A DNA stretch of 64,000 nt, taken from Gordonia sp. PP30 (GTDB taxonomy: Bacteria > Actinomycetota > Actinomycetes > Mycobacteriales > Mycobacteriaceae). This document shows positions 27,581 through 36,872 of this stretch, in pieces. The notes beneath the pieces were generated by a model that searched no databases, was not told the DNA's origin, and saw only the letters and a list, made by a program, of their open reading frames with translations. The DNA lies in NCBI RefSeq assembly GCF_023100845.1, contig NZ_CP095864.1, positions 2,790,001 to 2,854,000 on the forward strand, in the 5' to 3' direction. The position numbers and the translations under genes were made by a program. Positions within the stretch are counted from its first letter, which is position 1. The number at the start of each line of letters is the position of its first letter.

Positions 27581-28432
27581 ATGTCGGATGCAGCCATCTA
27601 CGGTTCCACAGACTCCCCCGCGCCGGCCGCCGCGCCGCGACGCAAGACCCGGCTTCAGCACCTCGCCGAATGGAAGGCGGAGGGCCACAAGTGGCCGATG
27701 CTGACCGCCTACGACTACTCCACCGCCCGGATCTTCGACGACGCCGAGATCCCCGTTCTTCTCATCGGCGATTCCGCCGCGAACGTCGTGTACGGCTACG
27801 ACACCACCGTGCCGATCAGCTGCGACGAGCTGATCCCGCTGGTGCGCGCCGTGGTCCGCGGCGCCCCGCACGCGCTGGTGGTGGCCGACCTGCCGTTCGG
27901 CAGCTACGAGGTGAGCCCCCAGCAGGCCCTCGAGTCGGCCATCCGGTTCTTCAAGGAGGGCGGCGCCCACGCGGTCAAGATCGAGGGCGGCGAGCGGATC
28001 GCCCCGCAGATCGCGGCGCTCACCGCCGCCGGCATCCCGGTGATGGCCCACATCGGCTTCACCCCGCAGAGCGTCAACAACCTGGGCGGCTACCGCGTGC
28101 AGGGCCGCGGCGCGGGCTCCGATCAGCTGATCGCCGACGCCATCGCCGTGCAGGAGGCCGGCGCGTTCGCCGTCGTCATGGAGATGGTCCCGGCCGAGCT
28201 GGCCGGCCAGATCACCCGCAAGCTCACCATCCCGACCGTCGGCATCGGCGCCGGCCACGAGACCGATGCCCAGGTGCTGGTGTGGCAGGACATGGCGGGC
28301 TACACGCACGGCCGGACCGCGAAGTTCGTCAAGCGCTACGCGAACGTCGGCGACCAGTTGCTCGACGCCGCCCGCACCTATCGCGACGAGGTGGCCCGGT
28401 CGGTGTTCCCGGCCGCCGAGCACGAGTACTGA
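27581..28432 (+). CDS. panB: 3-methyl-2-oxobutanoate hydroxymethyltransferase
   Basis: 283-residue (beta/alpha)8 enzyme that transfers a methylene group from methylene-tetrahydrofolate to 3-methyl-2-oxobutanoate, the first step of pantothenate synthesis. The substrate derives from valine metabolism, to which IlvE in this window also belongs. Motifs are [33 protein letters not shown] with a metal-binding Asp, [28 protein letters not shown] and [17 protein letters not shown]. The start MSDAAIYG matches mycobacterial PanB; another ATG lies 12 nt upstream. The gene order next to a CYTH/CHAD gene is conserved. Confidence 0.96.
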   Translation: MSDAAIYGSTDSPAPAAAPRRKTRLQHLAEWKAEGHKWPMLTAYDYSTARIFDDAEIPVLLIGDSAANVVYGYDTTVPISCDELIPLVRAVVRGAPHALVVADLPFGSYEVSPQQALESAIRFFKEGGAHAVKIEGGERIAPQIAALTAAGIPVMAHIGFTPQSVNNLGGYRVQGRGAGSDQLIADAIAVQEAGAFAVVMEMVPAELAGQITRKLTIPTVGIGAGHETDAQVLVWQDMAGYTHGRTAKFVKRYANVGDQLLDAARTYRDEVARSVFPAAEHEY

Positions 28433-28463
28433 CGCACGCCACGCCGCGGCCGTCATTCGCCGA

Positions 28464-28469
28464 TAGGGT
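28464..28469 (+). promoter_or_regulatory. Candidate -10 hexamer of the prolyl aminopeptidase gene
   Basis: TAGGGT lies 7 nt before the ATG at 28477, in the 44-bp gap after panB, suggesting a separate leaderless transcript. Confidence 0.4.
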
Positions 28470-28476
28470 GGGCGGT

Positions 28477-29463
28477 ATGAGCGGTCTCTACCCACCCCTC
28501 GAGCCGTACGCGTCCGGTCATCTCGCCGTCGGCGACGGCCAGGAGATCTACTGGGAGACCTCGGGGAATCCCGCCGGGAAGCCGGTGGTCTTCGTGCACG
28601 GCGGCCCCGGCGGCGGCACCTCCGGTGAGCAGCGCCGCTTCTTCGATCCGGAGCGCTACCGCATCGTGCTGTTCGACCAGCGCGGCTGCGGGCGGTCGCG
28701 CCCGCACATCGCCGACGCCGAGGCCGCCGGGCCGGACGCGCTCGCCGCCGCTTTGGCGGCGAACAACACCGCCGCCCTGATCGGCGATCTGGAGAAGCTG
28801 CGCACGCACCTCGGTATCGACCGCTGGCAGGTCTTCGGCGGATCGTGGGGGTCGACGCTGGGCCTGGCCTACGCGCAAACCCACCCGGATCGGGTGACCG
28901 AACTGGTGTTGCGCGGCATCTTCCTGCTGCGTCGCAGCGAGATCGACTGGTACTACAACGGCGGCGCGGCGCACCTGTTCCCGGACGTCTGGGAGAGCTA
29001 TCTCGCGCCCGTGCCGGAGGACGAACGCGACGGCGACCTGGTCGCCGCCTATCACCGCATCCTGACCGGCTCGGACCGGGCGGCGGCGGCCCGCGCCGCC
29101 GCGGCCTGGACGGGCTGGGAGAACCGGACCTCGCACCTGCTGCCGCGGAGCGATTCGGGCGACGGCGACCGCTTCGACCTCGCCTTCGCTACCATCGAGA
29201 ATCACTACTTCGTTCACGGCGGCTTCCTCGACGAGGGCCAGTTGCTGTCGAATATCGGGGCGCTGCAAGACATTCCGGGGGTCATCGTGCAGGGACGGTA
29301 CGACGTCGTCTGTCCGATGCGCAGCGCCTGGGATCTGCACCGCGCCTGGCCGCAGGCGCGCTTCGTCGTCGTCGACGATGCCGGACACGCATCGTTCGAG
29401 CCCGGGATCGCCGCGCAACTGGTCGCGGCGACCGACCACTTCGCCAAGGAGGCACCTCGTTGA
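28477..29463 (+). CDS. pip: Prolyl aminopeptidase
   Basis: 328-residue alpha/beta-hydrolase of peptidase family S33 that removes N-terminal proline from peptides in the cytosol. The oxyanion motif is HGGPGGGTSGEQ, the nucleophile Ser123 lies in FGGSWGSTLGLAYAQ, the acidic residue is in GRYDVVCP, and the histidine in DDAGHASFEPG. The Trp-rich cap (EIDWYYNGGAAHLFPDVWE) is typical. It occupies the place where mycobacteria carry two secreted protease genes on the other strand, so it is a lineage difference in the panB neighbourhood. The stop overlaps the next start (TTGA). Confidence 0.93.
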   Translation: MSGLYPPLEPYASGHLAVGDGQEIYWETSGNPAGKPVVFVHGGPGGGTSGEQRRFFDPERYRIVLFDQRGCGRSRPHIADAEAAGPDALAAALAANNTAALIGDLEKLRTHLGIDRWQVFGGSWGSTLGLAYAQTHPDRVTELVLRGIFLLRRSEIDWYYNGGAAHLFPDVWESYLAPVPEDERDGDLVAAYHRILTGSDRAAAARAAAAWTGWENRTSHLLPRSDSGDGDRFDLAFATIENHYFVHGGFLDEGQLLSNIGALQDIPGVIVQGRYDVVCPMRSAWDLHRAWPQARFVVVDDAGHASFEPGIAAQLVAATDHFAKEAPR

Positions 29464-30947
29464 ACCCCCGCGCCGAGATCATCGAAGTGGAGTGCAAGTT
29501 CGACGTCGACGCCGGGCTGCCGGCCCCCGACCTGAGCGTGCTGGTCCCGGGCGGCCGGGCCGGCGAGCCCCAGCAGTACGAGCTGGTGGCGACCTACCTC
29601 GACACCCCCGCCCACGACCTCGCCGCGCATCGCATCACGCTGCGGCGCCGCACCGGCGGCACCGACAGCGGCTGGCATCTCAAGCGGCCGGCCGGCGGCG
29701 ACGCCCGGCGGGAACTGCAGGTCGACTTCTCCGAGGCGCCCGCCGACGGGCCGGTCCCCGCGGCCATCGCGAGCGCCGTGCTGGCGATCGTGCGCGACCG
29801 GCCGCTGATCCCGGTCGCCGAGATCAGCACCGCGCGCACGGTCACCGTCGTGTACGACGAGGACGGCGACTCGCTCGCCGAGTTCTGCGAGGACCGCGTC
29901 CTCTCGCACGCGCACCAGTCGCAGGTCACCAAGGAGTGGGCCGAGTGGGAGTTCGAGCTCACCGGCGGTGACACGCGCCTGCTCAAGAAGGCCCGTTCGC
30001 TGCTCCGCGGCGCCGGTGCGCGCCCGGCGTCGAGCGTCTCCAAACTGGCCCGCGCCATCGGCTCCGAACCGCGCAACCACAAGCCGGCCAAGCTCGCCAA
30101 GCACCCGACGGGCCTCGATCTCGTGGTGCATTCCCTTGCCACACACCGGGATTCGCTACTGCACTGGGATCCTCTGGTCCGCGAGAACGCATGGGACGCC
30201 GTGCACCAGATGCGGGTGACCGCCCGGAAGCTGCGATCGGTGCTGACGTCGTTCCCGACGGTGCTCGACTCGGAGTCCGTCGCGGGGCTCTCCGAGGAGT
30301 TGCGCGCACTCGGCGAGGTGCTGGGCGAGGCGCGCGACCGCGAGGTGCAGCTGGAGATCAACGCCGGGCTCCTCGACTCGGAGAACGATCCGCCCGCCGA
30401 CCTGCGCGTCGCGCTGATCGACGACGAACTGGTCCGCCAGCAGCGCTCCCTCCGGTCGCTGCGGTACGCGCTGTCGACCCGCCGGTACCTGCAACTGCTC
30501 GACACCCTCGACGCGCTGATCGCGAATCCGGCCCCCGGCCCCGATGCCGACCGCGGCGCGGAGAAGGTCGCGATGGAGGGCATCGAGCACGCCGCCAAAC
30601 GGATGCACAAGGCCGAGAAGAAGCTCGACGACTTCGACGAGTGGTCCGAGGAGTGGGTGGAGCAGGTGCACCGCATCCGCAAGCGCGCCAAGGCCGTCCG
30701 GTACACCGCCGACGCCGGCAAGCCGCTGGGCCTGAAGAAGGCGGCGAAGGCCGCCGCGGAGGCCGCCGGCGTGCAGACCCATCTGGGCGATTTCAACGAT
30801 ACGGTCGTCAATCGCGAGAATCTGCAGAAGGTCGTGGCCGTCCCCGGCCTCTCGTCCCGCGCGGTCTTCGTGCTCGGCCGGCTGGATGCCCGGGAGGAAG
30901 AGCGCGGCCGCCGCGCCGTCCAGGCATTCCTCGACGAGCGCCCTTAG
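29460..30947 (+). CDS. CYTH and CHAD domain protein (Rv2226-like)
   Basis: 495-residue cytosolic protein. The N-terminal CYTH domain (about 1-200) has the ExExK motif EVECK near residue 9 and the tunnel strands ITLRRRTGG and WHLKRPAGG. These domains bind triphosphate groups with metal ions. The C-terminal CHAD domain (about 220-490) is helical with conserved HQMRVTARKLRSVL and VHRIRKRAKAVRY, a polyphosphate-binding helical fold. A role with inorganic polyphosphate or triphosphates is likely; no enzyme activity is established. TTG is the start: AAGGAGG precedes it and it overlaps the pip stop. Its own stop is the first base run of a tandem repeat array. Confidence 0.9.
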   Translation: MNPRAEIIEVECKFDVDAGLPAPDLSVLVPGGRAGEPQQYELVATYLDTPAHDLAAHRITLRRRTGGTDSGWHLKRPAGGDARRELQVDFSEAPADGPVPAAIASAVLAIVRDRPLIPVAEISTARTVTVVYDEDGDSLAEFCEDRVLSHAHQSQVTKEWAEWEFELTGGDTRLLKKARSLLRGAGARPASSVSKLARAIGSEPRNHKPAKLAKHPTGLDLVVHSLATHRDSLLHWDPLVRENAWDAVHQMRVTARKLRSVLTSFPTVLDSESVAGLSEELRALGEVLGEARDREVQLEINAGLLDSENDPPADLRVALIDDELVRQQRSLRSLRYALSTRRYLQLLDTLDALIANPAPGPDADRGAEKVAMEGIEHAAKRMHKAEKKLDDFDEWSEEWVEQVHRIRKRAKAVRYTADAGKPLGLKKAAKAAAEAAGVQTHLGDFNDTVVNRENLQKVVAVPGLSSRAVFVLGRLDAREEERGRRAVQAFLDERP

Positions 30948-31087
30948 CCGGCTGAGCCGCCACCGAGCCCCTTAGCCGGCTGAGCCGCCACCGAGCCCCT
31001 TAGCCGGCTGAGCCGCCACCGAGCCCCTTAGCCGGCTGAGCCGCCACCGAGCCCCTTAGCCGGCTGAGCCGCCACCGAGCCCCCTGG
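30948..31087 (+). repeat. 28-bp direct tandem repeat, five copies
   Basis: The unit CCGGCTGAGCCGCCACCGAG + CCCCTTAG is repeated at 30948, 30976, 31004, 31032 and 31060. The first four copies are identical over 28 bp; the last diverges after CCCC. The CTTAG end of the unit also forms the stop codon of the upstream CYTH/CHAD gene. There are no spacers, so it is not CRISPR. Each unit contains CGGCTGAGCCG, a small palindrome, so the array may fold into serial hairpins. Beyond it, at about 31088-31109, GGCGAGGTGGCGAGTCGAAG recalls the end of the dispersed GTTGAG...CGAAACG element. Confidence 0.9.
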
Positions 31088-31115
31088 GGCGAGGTGGCGA
31101 GTCGAAGCCCCCCCG

Positions 31116-32543
31116 CTAAACGACGGTGAACTCGACGGTTCCGCCGTCCGGGTCGGCGGCGGTCACCTCGACCGTGCAGCACTGACCGGCACCGGGCGCC
31201 CCGGAGCAGGGTGCGATGATCGCGGGCGATTCGATGAAGATCTCCGCTTCCTTGCGGCCGTTCGCCTCGCGCATCACCGTGGCCTCGAAACGCGCGCCGA
31301 GCTGGTCGGCGAGCACCACCGCCTCGGCCAGATCGACACTCCGCCGCGCCGCCGTCGCCGCGACCGTGTCCGCGCCGCTCATGACCTTGCCGAGCCCGGG
31401 CAGCGCCGCACTCACCCAGCCGGGCACCGGTGCCCCCGAGGTCACCGCGAGACAGACCTCGGTGGCGTGGCGGTCGGCGAGCCGGCGCAGCGGCGCGGTG
31501 ACGTGCGCGTAGATCCCGCCGACTCCGGCGTGCGCCAGCGTGTCGTCGTCCACCTGCTCCCCCGGCGTGAGCGCGCGGTAGCCGGCGCCGCGCATCAGGC
31601 GGGCCCCGGCGCTCATCAGGGCGAGAGTGGTGGGTGCGTCGGGCGCGAGACCGGCGAGGAACTGTCCGGGCGTGGCGCCGTCCGGCCACGGGACGCCCAG
31701 GCTGCCGGCCACGGCCCGCAGTTCGTCCACGGCCCCGGCCGTCGCCGCGGGCAGCGTGCGGAAGAAGCCGGTTCCGGCGTCGCGCATGAGCGTGCCCGCA
31801 CACATTCCGACCAGCAGCGACACCTGGGCGTTCCAGCCGTCAACGGGCGTCCGCGGCGCCAGCGCGAGTGTCCAGGCGCGGGGGCTGGCCCCGGTGTTGG
31901 GCAGCACCTCCTGGTCGGGCAGATTCAGCGAGACCGCGCCGCGCGCCAGCGTCCACGACTCGCGGACGCGCCCGAAGTCGGCGAGCGCCGCCACGGCCGG
32001 ATGCACCGAGCCCGCCGCGACGTCGGCGGCCACCCCGGCGTAGTCGAGGCGGGCGCGCGAACGCACCGTCGCCCGTTCCACCGCGGTGTGCAGCACGTCG
32101 CCGCCGGGGCCGACGCGCACCGTCCAGAGCACGGCGGGCCGGTCCTGATCGGGCAGCAACGACCCCGCGCCCTCGGACAGCACGCGCGGATGCAGCGGAA
32201 CGTTGCCGTCCGGGAAGTACACGGTCTCGCCGCGGCGGGTGCTTTCGGCGTCGAGTGCTCCCCCGGGTTCCACCAGGGCGGCGACGTCGGCGATCGCGTA
32301 GTGCACCAGGAAGCCGTCGTCGTCGCGCACCACGCGCAGCGCCTGGTCCAGATCCATCGAGCCGGGCGGGTCGATGGTGACCAATTCCAGGTCGCGGCGG
32401 TCGGCGCGGTCGTCCGCGTGCCGGTCGGCCGCCGCGGCGGCCTCCGCGGTCACGTCGGCCGGGAACTCGGCGGCCAGTCCGAGTTCGGCGCGGAGCCGGT
32501 CGAAGTCGAGCGCGGGTGCGCGCAGCCGCCACTGGGTCGTCAT
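31116..32543 (-). CDS. RNB-domain ribonuclease (RNase II/R family)
   Basis: 475-residue 3'-5' exoribonuclease-like protein. The RNB catalytic core starts with LVTIDPPGSMDLDQALRVV, which carries the Asp residues that bind magnesium, and continues with VHYAIADVAALV, GETVYFPDGNVPLHP and YAHVTAPLRRLADRHATEV. It lacks the extra N-terminal cold-shock domains and the full S1 tail of RNase R, like the short actinobacterial RNB proteins. The ATG of MTTQWRLRAP is chosen over an upstream in-frame GTG. It lies 3' of rnpB on the same strand, with about 150 bp between. Confidence 0.87.
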   Translation of the reverse strand: MTTQWRLRAPALDFDRLRAELGLAAEFPADVTAEAAAAADRHADDRADRRDLELVTIDPPGSMDLDQALRVVRDDDGFLVHYAIADVAALVEPGGALDAESTRRGETVYFPDGNVPLHPRVLSEGAGSLLPDQDRPAVLWTVRVGPGGDVLHTAVERATVRSRARLDYAGVAADVAAGSVHPAVAALADFGRVRESWTLARGAVSLNLPDQEVLPNTGASPRAWTLALAPRTPVDGWNAQVSLLVGMCAGTLMRDAGTGFFRTLPAATAGAVDELRAVAGSLGVPWPDGATPGQFLAGLAPDAPTTLALMSAGARLMRGAGYRALTPGEQVDDDTLAHAGVGGIYAHVTAPLRRLADRHATEVCLAVTSGAPVPGWVSAALPGLGKVMSGADTVAATAARRSVDLAEAVVLADQLGARFEATVMREANGRKEAEIFIESPAIIAPCSGAPGAGQCCTVEVTAADPDGGTVEFTVV

Positions 32544-32573
32544 CGTCGTCTCCACTCTCACCGGCCGGTGACC

Positions 32574-32692
32574 TCATCCCTCGATGGGGTCTTCCACACG
32601 AAGTCCGAGTTCGGCCGCGCCCCGCGGCAGGCTCGCATCGTGTGTGACGACGATCATGTCACTGCCACAAGCCAGTGCCTCTTCTCGAGGGC
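32574..32692 (-). pseudogene. Possible gene remnant with PIN-domain-like C-terminus
   Basis: Between the RNase P RNA and the RNB gene, one minus-strand frame reads SDMIVVTHDASLPRGAAELG followed by LRVEDPIEG and a stop. This resembles the end of PIN-type nucleases (..D.IVT.D..L...A..LG..V..P). It has no start: going upstream the frame enters the rnpB gene. It could be a truncated toxin-like gene or a chance reading; the similarity is short. Confidence 0.2.
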
Positions 32693-33110
<418 letters not shown>

Positions 33111-33120
33111 GTCCTACAGA

Positions 33121-33816
33121 CTACTGCAGGTGCGCGGTGTCGTTGACCAGGCGGACGACCGATCCGCCGTCCGGGTAGTACTCGGCGATCGACAGCGAGG
33201 CCAGATCGAGATGCAGACGGAACAGCAGTTCCGGTCCGACGTGCAAGGCGTCGCGCAGCAGCGTCTTGATCGGCGTGACATGGCTGACCGCGAGTACCCG
33301 GGCACCCGGGTACGACGCGATCAGGTCCGCCTTCGTCGCGGCGAGCCGCTCGGCGACCCGCGCGAAGCTCTCCCCGCCGGGCGGGGCCACCTCGACGTCG
33401 CCCAGCCATTCCCGGTGCAGTTCCGGATCACGCTGCGCCGCCTCGCGGAAGGTCAGTCCCTCCCAGGCCCCGAAATCGGTTTCGATCAGCCCGTCGTGCA
33501 CGACGACCTCCAGACCCAGCCGGTCGGCGACCGCCTGCGCGGTGGCCCGGGCGCGGCGCAGCGGCGAGGACACGATCACCTCGATGCCGCCCTGCCGCCC
33601 GAGCCGGCCGGCCGCGGCGTCCGCCTGCGCGCGGCCGAGGTCGGTGAGTTCGGGGTCGCCGTGACCGGAGTAGCGGCGATCCACCGAGAGCGCCGTCTGA
33701 CCGTGCCGCAGCAACAGCAGACGCGTCGGTTCGCGGACCTGTCCCTGCCAGCTGGGCGCCGTCCCGCCGCTCGTCACTTCCGCCCCGCCGGCTGTCCCCG
33801 CTCCGCCGTCCGTCAC
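33121..33816 (-). CDS. Histidine phosphatase family protein (Rv2228c phosphatase domain)
   Basis: 231-residue phosphoglycerate-mutase-like phosphatase. LLLLRHGQTALSVDRRYSG carries the phospho-accepting histidine (RHG), SSPLRRARATAQ the second arginine, ETDFGAWEGL the acid and VSHVTPIKTLL the second histidine. In M. tuberculosis the orthologue Rv2228c is a fusion of RNase HI and this phosphatase and is linked to cobalamin synthesis (CobC-type, alpha-ribazole phosphate). Here the N-terminal part before the phosphatase is only about 35 Gly/Ala-rich residues, so the RNase H half is absent. The GTG overlaps the stop of the zinc-ribbon gene. Confidence 0.88.
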   Translation of the reverse strand: MTDGGAGTAGGAEVTSGGTAPSWQGQVREPTRLLLLRHGQTALSVDRRYSGHGDPELTDLGRAQADAAAGRLGRQGGIEVIVSSPLRRARATAQAVADRLGLEVVVHDGLIETDFGAWEGLTFREAAQRDPELHREWLGDVEVAPPGGESFARVAERLAATKADLIASYPGARVLAVSHVTPIKTLLRDALHVGPELLFRLHLDLASLSIAEYYPDGGSVVRLVNDTAHLQ

Positions 33817-34571
33817 CGCGGTGCCTGCGGCGACGGCAGCCCGGACTGCTCGGTGCGCACGACGATCGCGTTGCACTCCTCGCAGCGGACCACCTCGTCC
33901 TCGGCCGCCGCGGCGATCGCGGCGAGGGCACGCGGATCCAGTTCCATCCGGCATGCGCCGCAGCGGCGCTGCCGGAGCAGCCCGGCGCCGACCTTGCCCT
34001 GATCGCGCAGCCGGTCGTAGGCGGCGAGCAGGTCGTCGGGCAGTTCCCGGGCCACCGCGTCACGGCGGTGCAGGAACTCGGTGATCTCGTTCTCGGTGAC
34101 CGCCATCGCCTGGTCACGGGCGGTCCGCGCCTGTGTCCGCCGCTCCTCGAGAGCCACCACGGCGGCCTGGGCGCGGTCGCCCTCCATGCCCTGCGCCTCC
34201 TGGCGCTCCATGATCTCCAGCAGATCCGACTCCAGCACGTCGCGCCGCTTGGTCAGCCCGGTCATCTCGTGCTGCAGCTCGGCGAGCACCTTGGGCGGCA
34301 GACCGCCCGAGTCCAGCTTGGCCTGATCGCGCCGGGCGTGCTCGGTCATCCCGGTCAGTTCCTTGTCGACCACGTCGTACTCGGCCTGCAGATCGGCGGC
34401 GACGGACTCGGCGCGCGTCACCTCCTCGTAGGCCGCGGCGAGTTCGACGTCGATCTCGACCAGCGCCTCGTTCTCCGGGAGATGACTCAGCCGGTGATGC
34501 GCGCGGGCGAGTTCGGCGTCGAGGTCGGCGAGATCGAGGAGTCGGCGCTGATGCGCGGGCGCGGCTTTCAT
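33813..34571 (-). CDS. Coiled-coil zinc-ribbon protein (Rv2229c-like, C4 type)
   Basis: 252-residue cytosolic protein. Residues about 10-190 form a long charged coiled coil, and the C-terminus is a C4 zinc ribbon with RRCGACRMELDP and VVRCEECNAIVVR giving two CxxC knuckles. Members are proposed to bind nucleic acids, but no function is established. The gene is conserved between NIF3 and the histidine phosphatase. The ATG follows AAGGTGG; a GTG three codons upstream is possible. It overlaps the next gene by 4 bp. Confidence 0.88.
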   Translation of the reverse strand: MKAAPAHQRRLLDLADLDAELARAHHRLSHLPENEALVEIDVELAAAYEEVTRAESVAADLQAEYDVVDKELTGMTEHARRDQAKLDSGGLPPKVLAELQHEMTGLTKRRDVLESDLLEIMERQEAQGMEGDRAQAAVVALEERRTQARTARDQAMAVTENEITEFLHRRDAVARELPDDLLAAYDRLRDQGKVGAGLLRQRRCGACRMELDPRALAAIAAAAEDEVVRCEECNAIVVRTEQSGLPSPQAPR

Positions 34572-34601
34572 GCGTTCCACCTTCTCATCTTCCGGCCCGG
34601 G

Positions 34602-35717
34602 TCACGCCGGTACCACGGTGAACGGGTCGGTCGGCGGCAGGTAAACCGTTGCCGGGCAACCGATCCGGGCCAGTTGTTCGACGGCGCTGACGCACCAGGG
34701 GAACTCGGTGGCCCAGTGCCCGGCGTCGATCAGCGCGGGGCTGCCGGCGCGCAGCGCCTCGTCGACCACGTGATGCCGCAGATCCCCGGTGAGGTAGACG
34801 TCGGCCCCGGCCGCGGTCGCCGCACCGATCAGCGAGTCGCCCGCGCCGCCGCAGACCGCCACGGTCGTGATCAGCGCGCCCGGGTCGCCGGCCGCGCGGA
34901 TCCCCCAGGCAGCCCGCGGCAGCACCCTCGCCGCATGCGAAACGAACTCGCGCAGCGGCATCGGCTCGGCGAGGGTGCCGACCCGGCCGAGCCCGATGTC
35001 GCTGCCGATCGGGGCCTGCGCGAACACGTCGAACGCCGGCTCCTCGTAGGGATGCGCGGCGCGCAGGGCCGCCAGCACCGTCGCCCGCAGTCCCTTCGGC
35101 GCGACCATCTCGAGGCGTTCCTCGTCGACGCGGGTCAGGTCGCCCACCGCGCCGATCGCCGGGCTGGCCCCGTCGGCCGGCCGGAACTGGCCGGTGCCGA
35201 CCACGCTCCAGAGGCAGTCGGTGTAGTCGCCGAGCGCCCCGGCGCCGGCGTTGAACATCGCCTCGGCCACCTGCTCGGCGCTGCCCTCAGGGACCATCAC
35301 CACCCATTTGTCCAGGGGCGCGACCGGTTCGGGTTCCAGCGGCACGGTGTCGCGCACACCGAGGACGTCGGCCAGCGCATCGGAGACGCCGCCGCGGACC
35401 TTGTCGGCGTTGGTGTGCGCCGAATAGAGCGCGCATCCGCCCCGGATCAGCTGGTGGATCAGGCGGCCCTTCGCCGTGTCGGCGGCCACCGAGTCGACCC
35501 CGCGCATCAGGAGTGGATGGTGCGCGACGATCAGGTCGGCGCCGGACTCCAGCGCCTCGCCGACCACCCCGTCGGTCACGTCGACGCAGACCAGCGCCGA
35601 CCGCACCGGATCGTCGGGGTCACCGCAGACCAGGCCCACCGCATCCCACGGTTCGGCCAGCCGCGGCGGATACGCCGCGTCGAGTCCGGCGACCACCTGT
35701 CGCAGGGTCGGCATCAT
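34602..35717 (-). CDS. NIF3-like dinuclear metal-centre protein (Rv2230c-like)
   Basis: 371-residue member of the NIF3/YbgI (DUF34) family, which forms hexameric rings with two metals per subunit. Metal-binding pieces are IVAHHPLLMRG near residue 65, SAHTNADKVRGG near 105 and DAGHWATEF near 330. A PII-like insert domain in the middle (about 130-230) marks the longer type. The biochemical role is unresolved, with GTP cyclohydrolase-like activity reported for some members. The start ATGATG overlaps the cobC stop (ATGA), so it is coupled to it. Confidence 0.9.
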   Translation of the reverse strand: MMPTLRQVVAGLDAAYPPRLAEPWDAVGLVCGDPDDPVRSALVCVDVTDGVVGEALESGADLIVAHHPLLMRGVDSVAADTAKGRLIHQLIRGGCALYSAHTNADKVRGGVSDALADVLGVRDTVPLEPEPVAPLDKWVVMVPEGSAEQVAEAMFNAGAGALGDYTDCLWSVVGTGQFRPADGASPAIGAVGDLTRVDEERLEMVAPKGLRATVLAALRAAHPYEEPAFDVFAQAPIGSDIGLGRVGTLAEPMPLREFVSHAARVLPRAAWGIRAAGDPGALITTVAVCGGAGDSLIGAATAAGADVYLTGDLRHHVVDEALRAGSPALIDAGHWATEFPWCVSAVEQLARIGCPATVYLPPTDPFTVVPA

Positions 35718-36817
35718 CGGTGTGCTCCCGTCGTCGTGGCGGCCGCCGCCGTCCGGGCGGCCTCCCGGGATGCATCCTCCCAGGCGGCCAGCAACGCGGT
35801 CACCCGCCCGGGCGGCCGCACCGCCAGACGCAGGTATTGCGGTCCCAGCCCGGTGAAGTTGGCGCAGCTGCGGACGGCGCATCCCCGCGTCCGCAGCGCC
35901 GCCTTGAGACCGAGACCGTCGGGCACCTCGACCAGTACGTACGGGGCGCGCGGTATCCCGGGCACCGTGATCCCGTGCGCCCGCAGACGCTCCACCATCG
36001 CGGCCCGGTCGGCGGCGATCGCGGCGGCCAGTCCCGCGGCGTGCGCCTGGCCGCGCGGGCCGAGGCATTCGGCGAGCGCGACGAGCGCGAGGGTGCCGAG
36101 CGGCCAGTGCCGCCGCCCGGCCGTCAGCCGCGCGATCACCTCCGGCGCGGCCAGCAGATAGCCGACCCGCAGCCCGGCCAGCCCGAAGGTCTTGGTCGCC
36201 GAGCGGATCACGATCACTCCACTCGGCAGGCCGTCGGCCAGCGACTGCGGTTCACGGCGCCCGTCGTCGCCGAGAGTCAGGTCGGCGAAGGCCTCGTCGA
36301 CCACCACCAGCCGGCCCGGCCGGATCAGCGCCTCGAGGTCGCTGCGCGGATGCAGCACCGACGTGGGATTGGTCGGATTGCCGACGATCACCAGGTCGGC
36401 GTCGTCCGGCACCAGCGATGCGTCGAGCCGCCACGGCGGCGGCAGCACCACCCGGCTGATCCGCGCCCCGGCCGCGCGCAGCACCCGTTCCGGTTCGGTG
36501 AACGACGGCTCGATCACCGCGACGTGCCGCGGCCGGAGCCGGGCCAGCAACTCGAAGCCCTCGGCGGCGCCGTCGAGCAGCAGGATCTCGTCGGTGCGGC
36601 GGCCGTGCAGCGCCGCTGCCGCCGCGACCGCGGCGTCCGCATCGCGGGCCGACGGATAGGCGGCGAGATCGCCGAGCCGGGCGGCCAGCACGTCCCGGAC
36701 GAACGGCGGCGGCCCGGGCTGCACGTTGACGGCGAAGTCGATCAGGCCGGGCTCGGCGTCGGCGTCGCCGTGCCGCCCCGGCTCGAACAGATCCGGCAGC
36801 TCACGACCCGTCGACAT
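35714..36817 (-). CDS. cobC: Class I/II aminotransferase CobC (Rv2231c-like)
   Basis: 367-residue PLP-dependent fold-type I enzyme of the histidinol-phosphate aminotransferase/threonine-phosphate decarboxylase group. It could supply aminopropanol phosphate for the cobalamin side chain, consistent with cobS, cobT and cobD in the same region. Motifs are YPSARDADAAVAAAAALHGR, VIVGNPTNPTSVL, VVVDEAFADL and the Schiff-base lysine in IRSATKTFGLAGLRVGY. The ATG of MSTGRELPDLFEPG is used; an upstream extension of 41 residues lacks similarity. It heads the cobC-NIF3-zinc ribbon-phosphatase operon. Confidence 0.85.
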   Translation of the reverse strand: MSTGRELPDLFEPGRHGDADAEPGLIDFAVNVQPGPPPFVRDVLAARLGDLAAYPSARDADAAVAAAAALHGRRTDEILLLDGAAEGFELLARLRPRHVAVIEPSFTEPERVLRAAGARISRVVLPPPWRLDASLVPDDADLVIVGNPTNPTSVLHPRSDLEALIRPGRLVVVDEAFADLTLGDDGRREPQSLADGLPSGVIVIRSATKTFGLAGLRVGYLLAAPEVIARLTAGRRHWPLGTLALVALAECLGPRGQAHAAGLAAAIAADRAAMVERLRAHGITVPGIPRAPYVLVEVPDGLGLKAALRTRGCAVRSCANFTGLGPQYLRLAVRPPGRVTALLAAWEDASREAARTAAAATTTGAHR

Positions 36818-36872
36818 ACCGTGCACCCTACGTGTCACGCCGCCGCGGGCGACCGGCACCATGGGAGCCGTG

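Noticed and set aside
30948..31087. CRISPR array
   Set aside because: The 28-bp units are directly abutting with no spacers, and no cas genes are in the window.
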